Of a stretch of DNA of 64,000 bases, positions 54,588 through 62,322 are shown piece after piece. Each line of letters begins with the position of its first letter. The first letter of the stretch is position 1. Origin of the DNA: DATJLY01 sp963773665 (GTDB lineage: Bacteria > Pseudomonadota > Alphaproteobacteria > ATCC43930 > CGMCC-115725); NCBI GenBank assembly GCA_963773665.1, contig CAVZBZ010000004.1:1-64000 (forward strand), in the 5' to 3' direction. Position numbers and translations under genes: made by a program. A model generated the notes under the pieces. The model saw only the letters and a program-made list of their open reading frames with translations, was not told where the DNA came from and searched no databases.

Positions 54588-56942
54588 TTGGCTAATGCGC
54601 CGGAACGCACTCTTGTCCCTTCGCGCTCGCACTCGCTAAGCGTCATCCTGGCCACCGCATCGAGCCGGGCTTTGGGCCTTCTGCTTGCCCTCTGCACGGT
54701 TCTGCTCGTTCTTGATCGTCCGTTCGCGCGGCTTCTCGTCGCTGTCGTGCTGGCTGCATGTTTCATCCTGCAATTGCGCTTTTCAGCCGCGTGGGTCCTC
54801 TATCTTCCTGCGCTATTGCCCGTGTTCGATCTAACGCCGTGGACCGGGCGGCTCTATATCAATGAATTCGATCTGTTGGTTCTGACAACTGCCTCGGCGC
54901 ATTTTCTCCAAGCCCCTCCGGGCCATCAGTTTCCAAAATTTGCGGGATTCGGAGGGGTCATTATCGTCTTGCTGCTCGCGTCATTTCTCGTCAGCACTAT
55001 CATCGGCGCGTTGCCGTTGCCATTTCCCGACCAATATCAGTTTACCAGCTATCTCAGCCACTATAATGCATTGCGGGTCGCGAAGAGCATCGGTTGGGCA
55101 GTCTTATTGCTGCCCGCCTTGCAGCGGCAGCTTGCGTTCGACTCCCGGAAGGCATCGACACTGTTCATCCTCGGAACTTCTGTCGGGCTGATGTTCGAGG
55201 GATTAGTGGTGCTCTGGGAGCGCGGTGTGTTCCTGGCCTTATCCCAAGCGCATGGGCTCGCGGGATTGTATGCGAGCCGCTATGAGATCATCGGTGCGCT
55301 TCTCGATTTCGGGACCACTTACCGCGCCACGAGCACGTTTTCCGAACTCCACACAGGTGGAGAGGCATTCGATACTTATCTGGCCCTTGCTCCAGCGGTG
55401 GCCGCGGCCGGCGCGCTGACCTTGCGCAAGCCGGCATTGCGCTTGCTTTGCCTTGTTGCGTTTGGCCTCGGCATCTATGCCGTTGTGGCGAGTTATTCAC
55501 GCGGCGCCTACATCGCCTGCGCCGGAGCGATGATCGCGATCGTCACTTCGGAGATTCGCGGCTTCCGCCCCCGGCTTGGCGGCAGGTGCGCAAGCCTCCG
55601 TATTGCACTTGCGACGATTGTGACTCTGGCGATCCTTGTCCTTGCGTACGCGCACGGAGGCTATGGGGCTCTGCTGATCGGCGAAGCGACGTGCGGAACC
55701 GGTTTGGCAGCCGCGCTTTTCCTTGGGCCACGACGCATGTTGTTTGGCTCGTTGATTTCTCTTCTTGCGGCCTTCGCGGCCTTCGCACTCGCGCACGCGT
55801 TTCGGGCAGACCGTTATGCGCCCATGGATCCCGTCACCGCCTTCGAACTCGGGGGCGTGATCGCTCTTGCTCTCGTCGTCGCGGTATCGCTTCTCGGTGG
55901 CCGGACGATCCCGCCGGACTTGCGAGTTGGAGCGGCGGTGTTTTTCGTCGGCCTCAGCATATTCAGCACGATTGCGATTCCCGCCATCGGCGGTTACCGC
56001 ATGCTCGATCGGTTCTCGACTGTTTATCATGACGAGCAGACGCGCTGGCGGCACTGGGCGGACGCATTGAGACTTATGGGACATAATTGGACCGACTATG
56101 TCTTCGGAATGGGCCTCGGCAGTTTTCCGCGCTTATGGTTCATCGAAGCGGATTCGCCTGAGACGAAAGCAACCTACAGCATCGTCAATCACGACGGGGA
56201 AACGTGGCTCGCGCTCGGCGGCGGTGACTTCGACATAGAGCAAAAGGTCCCGGTGCGGCCCGACACGGATTACGAGCTCAGTTTGAAGACGCGGGCCGAT
56301 AACGACGCGAAATGGCCTCTCCTCGCAAGCATCTGTCCCAAATTCATTCTTTGGAACGATCGATACCTTCCGGGTTGCAAGGTACTCAAGATACTGATTC
56401 GCGCCTCAGCGGGCTGGACCGATCAGACGATAAGCTTCAATAGCGGCAAGCTCGGCGCCGACGTGCCCTTCTATTTCCCTCCGACGCTGATTTTCTACAA
56501 TGACCCGCAGAACCCGGTCGTGAATATCACCGGCGTCCGGTTGAGCGATGGGGCCCACAATATTGTCGCGAATGGCAACTTCGCGGCGGCGATGGATCGC
56601 TGGATCATGGTTAGTGACTTCGAACATCTGGCATGGCATATCAAGAGCGTCTACGCAGAAGTTTTCTTCGAGACGGGCGCGGTCGGCCTTTCACTGCTGC
56701 TTGCCGCACTGGTCACCGCATTCCTGCGCGCCTCAAAAGAAGCAAAGCGAAGAGAGCCGATCGGCTTAGCGGCGCAAAGCGCCTTGGTTGGATTCATGGT
56801 GGTCGGGGTTGTCGGCAGCGCTTTCGATAATCCAAGACCGGCGTTGCTCTTCTTTATCGTGGCGTTCTGGATGTTGCAGCCCTCGCCGCTAGTGCCCAGG
56901 GCTGCGTCAGGCGCAGATGGACTCCCGCCGACGGGCAACTGA
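54588..56942 (+). CDS. O-antigen-ligase/Wzy-like polymerase with an inserted periplasmic domain
   Basis: Predicted 784 aa from TTG 54588. About eleven to thirteen membrane helices. The Wzy_C-type loop begins RWRHWADALRLMGHNWTDYV with FGMGLGSFP. Instead of a short loop, about 180 residues follow (roughly 525-690) with the look of a beta-sandwich or carbohydrate-binding module (YELSLKTRADNDAKWPLLAS, ISFNSGKLGADVPF, NGNFAAAMDRWIMVSDFEHL), before the last helices resume at HIKSVYAEVFFETGAVGLSL. It would polymerise or ligate the EPS repeat units at the outer face of the inner membrane. The 3' end overlaps the start of the next gene. Confidence 0.82.
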   Translation: MANAPERTLVPSRSHSLSVILATASSRALGLLLALCTVLLVLDRPFARLLVAVVLAACFILQLRFSAAWVLYLPALLPVFDLTPWTGRLYINEFDLLVLTTASAHFLQAPPGHQFPKFAGFGGVIIVLLLASFLVSTIIGALPLPFPDQYQFTSYLSHYNALRVAKSIGWAVLLLPALQRQLAFDSRKASTLFILGTSVGLMFEGLVVLWERGVFLALSQAHGLAGLYASRYEIIGALLDFGTTYRATSTFSELHTGGEAFDTYLALAPAVAAAGALTLRKPALRLLCLVAFGLGIYAVVASYSRGAYIACAGAMIAIVTSEIRGFRPRLGGRCASLRIALATIVTLAILVLAYAHGGYGALLIGEATCGTGLAAALFLGPRRMLFGSLISLLAAFAAFALAHAFRADRYAPMDPVTAFELGGVIALALVVAVSLLGGRTIPPDLRVGAAVFFVGLSIFSTIAIPAIGGYRMLDRFSTVYHDEQTRWRHWADALRLMGHNWTDYVFGMGLGSFPRLWFIEADSPETKATYSIVNHDGETWLALGGGDFDIEQKVPVRPDTDYELSLKTRADNDAKWPLLASICPKFILWNDRYLPGCKVLKILIRASAGWTDQTISFNSGKLGADVPFYFPPTLIFYNDPQNPVVNITGVRLSDGAHNIVANGNFAAAMDRWIMVSDFEHLAWHIKSVYAEVFFETGAVGLSLLLAALVTAFLRASKEAKRREPIGLAAQSALVGFMVVGVVGSAFDNPRPALLFFIVAFWMLQPSPLVPRAASGADGLPPTGN

Positions 56943-58164
56943 GAAGGTATTCGCCTTGCCGATCATCGCCAGCGAAAGAGCTCCGGGACAGGTTTGGAGC
57001 TCGACCGATGGGACATCTATCGGCGCGCCGTCGCCCCTCATTTGTCATGTCATCTATCGGCTTGCCGTCGGCGGACTCGAAAACGGTCTCGTTAACCTCA
57101 TTAATCATCTGCCCGTTCACAAGTACCGCCACGCGATCATCTGCGTGGACAGGGCAACGGATTTCCGCCGGCGGATTCAACGCGGCGACACCGAGATCTA
57201 CGAGATACACAAGCGCGAGGGAAAAGATATTGCGGCATACGGCCGGATGGTGAAGCTGCTGCGACAACTGCGGCCTTGGGTCGTTCATACGCGAAATCTG
57301 CCGGCGCTCGATATGCTTTTTCCCGCCTGGCTTGCCGGTGTTCCGCGTCTCGTGCACAGCGAGCATGGGCTCGACATGGCCGAACTCAATGGCATGAACC
57401 AACGATACAATCGGCTTCGCCGCGTGACTGGCTTCGTTGTTGATCGCTATATCACGGTGTCCTCTGAGCTGCGAGATTGGCTCACCTCCGAGGTGCGCGT
57501 CCCTGGCGACCGGGTCGAACTGATTTACAACGGTGTCGACACAGATCGTTTTTCTCCGGTAGGAGCGGACCGAGACTCCTTACTCCCTCCCGGCTTTGCA
57601 CCCCCGAATGCGATCGTCGTCGGCATGTTTGGGCGCCTCGAACCGGTCAAGAATCCCCTCGGCGTAGCATCGGCGTTCCTGCGAGTGCTGGAGACGCGTC
57701 CGGCCCTTCGCAAAATCCTCCGGCTGATGGTCGTGGGCGAGGGAAGTGAACGCAAGGCGATCGAAACGCTCCTTGCGCATGGCAACGCCTCGGAGCTTGC
57801 GTGGCTGCCCGGCCAGCGGGACGATACGCCCGAGCTTTATCGCGCGCTCGACCTGTTCGTCCTGTCATCCCATCGGGAGGGCATTTCCAATACGATCCTG
57901 GAGGCGATGGCCAGCGGTCGCCCTGTGATTGCGACAGGCGTCGGCGGGACGCCAGAGATTCTTCCAGACGGTGCGACCGGCCGGATCGTTCCACCCGGAG
58001 ATACGGATGCGATCGCCGCTGCAATCCTGCATTACATTGACAACCCGGATTTGATGCGCGTTCACGGCCGGGCTGCTCGCCTGCACACAGTGAATAAGTT
58101 CAGTCTTAGTGGAATGGTTGGAAATTACGACGAGTTCTATCATTCGCTGCTTCATCGCGATTGA
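56917..58164 (+). CDS. Glycosyltransferase, PEP-CTERM/XrtA-associated (TIGR03088-like)
   Basis: Predicted 415 aa; a TTG at 56956 is an alternative start outside the polymerase overlap. The core begins LICHVIYRLAVGGLENGLVN, with HTRNLPALDMLFPAWLAGVP, VHSEHGLDMAELNGMNQRYN and YNGVDTDRFSP, all typical of the exosortase-associated GT4 family (stp2). The donor site has GMFGRLEPVKNPLGVASAF and SSHREGISNTILEAMASGRP. It would extend the lipid-linked repeat unit, co-transcribed with the polymerase. Confidence 0.9.
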   Translation: MDSRRRATEKVFALPIIASERAPGQVWSSTDGTSIGAPSPLICHVIYRLAVGGLENGLVNLINHLPVHKYRHAIICVDRATDFRRRIQRGDTEIYEIHKREGKDIAAYGRMVKLLRQLRPWVVHTRNLPALDMLFPAWLAGVPRLVHSEHGLDMAELNGMNQRYNRLRRVTGFVVDRYITVSSELRDWLTSEVRVPGDRVELIYNGVDTDRFSPVGADRDSLLPPGFAPPNAIVVGMFGRLEPVKNPLGVASAFLRVLETRPALRKILRLMVVGEGSERKAIETLLAHGNASELAWLPGQRDDTPELYRALDLFVLSSHREGISNTILEAMASGRPVIATGVGGTPEILPDGATGRIVPPGDTDAIAAAILHYIDNPDLMRVHGRAARLHTVNKFSLSGMVGNYDEFYHSLLHRD

Positions 58165-58181
58165 CGTCGCGGAGTTGGCTT

Positions 58182-58419
58182 TTGAAGCTTCTCATCATTT
58201 CCTGGTATTTTCCTCTGCTAAACACTATCGGAGCATTGCGCGTTGGAAAGCTTGCGCGTTTTCCTCTCGATCATGGTCATGAAGTTGCGGTTGTCGCGGG
58301 AGCGCATTCCCTCCTTGCCCAAGACGACGCGGCAAGGGCTCTCAGGAGACCTGCAATACGAACGCCTCGAGCAGTTTCTCACCGACCTCTGCAAGAGATC
58401 GCACGATGCCGTCCAGTGA
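58182..58419 (+). pseudogene. Truncated N-terminal fragment of a GT4 glycosyltransferase
   Basis: From TTG 58182 (GGAG eight bases upstream) it reads LKLLIISWYFPLLNTIGALR, then VGKLARFPLDHGHEVAVVAG, the N-terminal strand-helix of a glycosyltransferase. After an extra base at 58313-58314 the next frame continues PKTTRQGLSGDLQYERLEQF to a stop at 58417. The catalytic remainder (about 300 residues) is missing, so the piece is a remnant. Confidence 0.65.
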
Positions 58420-58444
58420 CTGCTCGATCGAAGCGCCAGCAGGG

Positions 58445-59659
58445 TCACAGTGCGGGCTCGTTGACGATCTGGGTGAAAAGCCGAATTTGCCCCTGGGTCG
58501 TCTCTTCCCAGCCGAACCGTTCGGCATAGCGCCGCGTCGCCGCGCGGGATGGCGGACTCCTGAATAGGCTTTCTACCGCGGCTGCGATCGCCGGCGCCGT
58601 TCGCTGGCGAAAGACGATACCCGCTTCGGGCCCGGATACGACTTCCGAATTGCCACCGACGTTTGAGGCAATCACCGGCGTTCCGCAAGCCATCGATTCC
58701 AGCAGAACATTGGGCCATCCTTCGCGACTTGACGCGAGAACAAGAAAGTCCGCCGCCGAATAGATGGGCGCAAGCTGCTCGTGCAGCACAGATCCCAGGA
58801 ACCGCACACGGCTGGAAACACCCGCTTTCTCCGCGAGCGATCCGAGTGCCGCTCGCTCCGGGCCATCGCCGACAATCAGAAGCCTCCATCTCGGCAGAAG
58901 TGCGAGGGCGCCGATTACGAGGTCGTGTCCCTTTAACGGGACCAACGCCCCGACCGAAAGCAGCGTCGGTTCGTCGAGCCCGAGGCTCGCCCGAGCCTCC
59001 TTGCGGTCCGATGGTTTGAAAGTATCAAGATCGACACCATTGCGGAGCACCTCGATGCGTTGCGGCTCCACGCCAAGCTGGGTCAGCGTCCTCTTTAGAC
59101 CTCGCGAGACGGTAATGACGCCCGCAGCCTCTCGGGCCGCGTACTGGATCATACGCCGCGGCAGCGCATAGCGTGGGATGAGATTGATGTCCGTTCCGCG
59201 CGCCGTGATGACAACGGGTTTCCCGAGCGCTTTGCCAACCAGGATCGCGGCGACGCCATCAGGGTAAAAATAATGCGCGTCGATAAGATCGAAATCACCG
59301 CTCTCACGACGCAACGCGTGGAAGGCGGAGACCGCAGATCGGTAAAGAAGCGCGGGCGCAACGGTCATGCCAATTTTCGGCAAGGCCAGGAACCGAGGAT
59401 GCGTGATCTCCACCCCGAATCGCGTTTCACGGGCTGCCACTCGCGCAAAATGGGCGTGGTGCTTGAAGACCGAAGCGAGGCTGGCAGGGAACCAGGGAAT
59501 GGGCGCAATGACACGGGCGGTTACCGCTCCGCTCGCGATCAAGTGACGCAGACGATTTTCCACAAAGACGCCATGCGTAGGCTGCGCCTCATTTGGATAG
59601 AGCGTGGTGAACGTCACAATGCGGATCGGATGGCGAGGCGTTGTGAACGTGCTTAGCAC
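58445..59659 (-). CDS. Glycosyltransferase family 4
   Basis: Predicted 404 aa. IRIVTFTTLYPNEAQPTHGV with FVENRLRHLIASG is a common start of EPS GT4 enzymes. FDLIDAHYFYPDGVAAILVG and VVITARGTDINLIPRYALPR lie in the acceptor half. The donor half has VSRGLKRTLTQLGVEPQRIE, LLSVGALVPLKGHDLVIGAL and SSREGWPNVLLESMACGTP, with the conserved Glu that binds the nucleotide sugar. The 3' end faces the truncated glycosyltransferase fragment. Confidence 0.88.
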   Translation of the reverse strand: MLSTFTTPRHPIRIVTFTTLYPNEAQPTHGVFVENRLRHLIASGAVTARVIAPIPWFPASLASVFKHHAHFARVAARETRFGVEITHPRFLALPKIGMTVAPALLYRSAVSAFHALRRESGDFDLIDAHYFYPDGVAAILVGKALGKPVVITARGTDINLIPRYALPRRMIQYAAREAAGVITVSRGLKRTLTQLGVEPQRIEVLRNGVDLDTFKPSDRKEARASLGLDEPTLLSVGALVPLKGHDLVIGALALLPRWRLLIVGDGPERAALGSLAEKAGVSSRVRFLGSVLHEQLAPIYSAADFLVLASSREGWPNVLLESMACGTPVIASNVGGNSEVVSGPEAGIVFRQRTAPAIAAAVESLFRSPPSRAATRRYAERFGWEETTQGQIRLFTQIVNEPAL

Positions 59660-59828
59660 AAAGCTTTCGTCCTCATTAAGACGGCCATCGAGGGCATCGT
59701 CTCAGGCATCGGTGTTCGTAATCCAAGGGTGTGGCTAAGCGCACAGCGCATATACTACAGCATTTTCCGCTTAGGTTGACCCGCTCCGAAAGGCCTTGCG
59801 TGCTAGGCGCTATACACGCATGATCCAC

Positions 59829-61133
59829 CTATGCGCGCCTCACTTTCCAGGCATTTCCGCAGACCGTAAACCACGCCGCATACATGCATACCCACGGCAT
59901 AGCAGGAAAGTGGTAACGTGGCTGGCCCGTGAAAATCATTGAAACGATCGTCGTGTGGAGAACCACGATAACGCCTAAATACCACCATTGATTGCGGTCT
60001 CCGGGCCTCCTTCGCAGCTGGTACACCGCAAGGACAGATAACATCATCAGCGCAAGATAATAGAATTGATTAATCCAGCGAAGCGTCCGAAACGTCAGGA
60101 CTTGATCGACGTAGCGCGCATAACCCGCCTCAAACCCCCATTCTCCCTCCCCATCTCGCGCCCAGAGATACCAAATCTTCTTCGGCATGAGTGCCACCAC
60201 TTGCCAGGGATGCGCTGTGATCCATGCGATTGCCGCGGACTTCGCCTCCTTGTCGATTTCAAGCTGATGAGGCGCGCGCGGCAGCGCAAGGATCGGCAGC
60301 AGTTCTTCGATGTTCTGATCGCGGCCCGTTGCTTTGGGATTATTTCCCATGTAGAGCGCCGTTCCTCCGCTCGTTGCAACGGGAACAAAGCTATCGAACA
60401 CTCGATAATTTCGCAGCGTCCATGGCGATATAACGAGAAAGCAAGCGCTGTACATTATCACAAAGGAGGTGACAAGTCGGCGCAGCGAGACTTGGCGTCG
60501 CGCCATCCATCCGTATACCAACAGCAAGAAACCCGGGAACAAGATCGTTTGCGCCTTGACGAGCGTCGCCGCTCCTAGAACTGCGCCGGCTAGTCCGATA
60601 CCCACCAGGCCGGGCTTGCGAGCGAAAATCCCGAGGGCCCCGAGCAACATAAGTGTAAACAGTGGCTCGGATTCCGGAAACGCCGTATACGCAACCTGAT
60701 TGGGATAAAGGGTATAGAAGATGACAGCTAGCCTTGCGGCCGCTTCACTCTGAAACATGAGCTTCGAGAGGTCGTAAATCAGGTAGATCGAGCCGATGCC
60801 AAAGGCGAGATTGGACAGTTTGACGGCGAGCAGGTTAGGCCCAAATACAGTGAATAACCCTGCGAGAAATCCCGGGTAGCCAACCGGCCACCACGCCGTT
60901 GGAATTCCGTTCTCTGTGTAGCCTCTGCCAGCGGCGATATCGATGGCTCTATGGACGTACCATGCATCGTCCGATACCGGCGTCACCGTTATAAAAAAAA
61001 CGGGCAGTCGGAGCACGATGAAAGCAATTATGACGCAGGCAAGATATTGCCAAACAGGAGCGGAGATCCAGAACCGGGGTGCTGCGCTACTCGCACCTAC
61101 TGGCGCGGTCAACTGGGCGCGAGCGTCCATCAT
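59829..61133 (-). CDS. GT39/ArnT-like membrane glycosyltransferase
   Basis: Predicted 434 aa from the ATG at 61133 (a GTG lies one codon upstream). About ten membrane helices. The first loop carries VTPVSDDAWYVHRAIDIAAG, an acidic pair (here DD) like the catalytic Asp motif of GT-C enzymes. TENGIPTAWWPVGYPGFLAG and TLYPNQVAYTAFPESEPLFT are further landmarks of Dol-P-Man/ArnT-like transferases. It would use a polyprenyl-phosphate sugar to glycosylate a periplasmic acceptor, with the donor perhaps made by the GtrB-like enzyme encoded just across the intergenic gap. Confidence 0.8.
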   Translation of the reverse strand: MMDARAQLTAPVGASSAAPRFWISAPVWQYLACVIIAFIVLRLPVFFITVTPVSDDAWYVHRAIDIAAGRGYTENGIPTAWWPVGYPGFLAGLFTVFGPNLLAVKLSNLAFGIGSIYLIYDLSKLMFQSEAAARLAVIFYTLYPNQVAYTAFPESEPLFTLMLLGALGIFARKPGLVGIGLAGAVLGAATLVKAQTILFPGFLLLVYGWMARRQVSLRRLVTSFVIMYSACFLVISPWTLRNYRVFDSFVPVATSGGTALYMGNNPKATGRDQNIEELLPILALPRAPHQLEIDKEAKSAAIAWITAHPWQVVALMPKKIWYLWARDGEGEWGFEAGYARYVDQVLTFRTLRWINQFYYLALMMLSVLAVYQLRRRPGDRNQWWYLGVIVVLHTTIVSMIFTGQPRYHFPAMPWVCMYAAWFTVCGNAWKVRRA

Positions 61134-61314
61134 CACCTCTTCGCTTCGGACTCAGCAATGAAGCGCCGGCAACGGCGTGCAGGTCAAGCGTGAAGCTCAG
61201 TCAATCTGCTAATCCAGATTAATAAATAGCCGTTGCGCATCTCTGCTGGAATATGGGCCAGTTCAGTGCTAAAAAACAGGCGCATAATCGGAAATTCATG
61301 GTAAGGCCGCGACA

Positions 61315-62316
61315 ATGTCATTGAACGTTGCCCGCCAAGTGACACGTCCCACTGGCGTCGTAGAAGACCTGGATCTATCGGTCGTCATACCGGTGTTCAA
61401 TGAGGAACAAAACATCGAGCCATTGTGCGGCAGAGTAATTACAGTGCTCGATGAGCTTTCAAGCTTGCGGAGTGAGCTGATTTTCGTCAATGACGGTAGC
61501 AGCGATGGGAGCGAAGCGGTCCTTCAGGCGCTGGCAGCGCGTGAATTTCGCGTCAAAATCATAAACTTGGCACGTAACGCCGGACAGACGGCCGCGTTAA
61601 TGGCGGGGTTCAAGCATGCGCGGGGTGCGGTAATCGTCGTCCTTGACGGCGATATGCAGAACGATCCGCGCGACATACCGAGCCTCTTGGCGAAGATGAA
61701 TGAAGGGTACAACGTCGTCTCGGGACTCCGCGAGCGGCGAAAGGATAAGTTCCTAACACGAAGGCTGCCTAGCATCGTCGCAAACCGCATCATTTCGGTC
61801 GTTTCTGGCGTCAGACTGCATGATTACGGATGCTCTCTCAAGGCCTACCGGCGCGATATTATTAAGCCGGTAAGGCTCTATGGCGAGATGCATCGCTTCA
61901 TTCCGATCTACGCGGCTTGGCAGGGAGCGCGGATAGCCGAAATTCCGGTCCGTCACCATGCGCGTACAGCAGGTCGCTCCAAATACGGGCTCAGCCGCAT
62001 CTTCAAGGTGGCCTTAGATCTTTGCGTCGTGACCTTCCTCGATCGCTTTGCAACCAAGCCGATTTACGTATTCGGTGCGTTTGGGCTGTTCGGTATGGCA
62101 GTTGGCGTCCTGTGCCTGTTGATGGCCGTTTATTGGAGAATCGTTGACAACATATCTCTAATTCAGACACCGATGCCACTGCTCGCTGTGATGACTTTTA
62201 CCCTTGGCCTCGTCAGCATCCTTATGGGACTCCTTGCCGAATTGATCATGCGAACCTGGTTCGAGTCACAGAACAAGACGGTCTATCTCCTCAAGAATTT
62301 CGTGAACTTCGAGTAG
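61315..62316 (+). CDS. Polyprenyl-phosphate glycosyltransferase (GT2, ArnC/GtrB/DPM1-like)
   Basis: Predicted 333 aa. LSVVIPVFNEEQNIEPLCGR, LIFVNDGSSDGSEAVLQALA, LARNAGQTAALMAGFKHARG and VVLDGDMQNDPRDIPSLLAK form the GT2 catalytic domain with the DXD-like DGD motif. HDYGCSLKAYRRDII and RHHARTAGRSKYGLSRIFKV are typical of the polyprenyl-phosphate class. Two C-terminal membrane helices (FGLFGMAVGVLCLLMAVYWR and MTFTLGLVSILMGLLAELIM) follow. It transfers a sugar to undecaprenyl phosphate. The next gene, asparagine synthase, starts six bases after the stop. Confidence 0.92.
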   Translation: MSLNVARQVTRPTGVVEDLDLSVVIPVFNEEQNIEPLCGRVITVLDELSSLRSELIFVNDGSSDGSEAVLQALAAREFRVKIINLARNAGQTAALMAGFKHARGAVIVVLDGDMQNDPRDIPSLLAKMNEGYNVVSGLRERRKDKFLTRRLPSIVANRIISVVSGVRLHDYGCSLKAYRRDIIKPVRLYGEMHRFIPIYAAWQGARIAEIPVRHHARTAGRSKYGLSRIFKVALDLCVVTFLDRFATKPIYVFGAFGLFGMAVGVLCLLMAVYWRIVDNISLIQTPMPLLAVMTFTLGLVSILMGLLAELIMRTWFESQNKTVYLLKNFVNFE

Positions 62317-62322
62317 CGTCGC

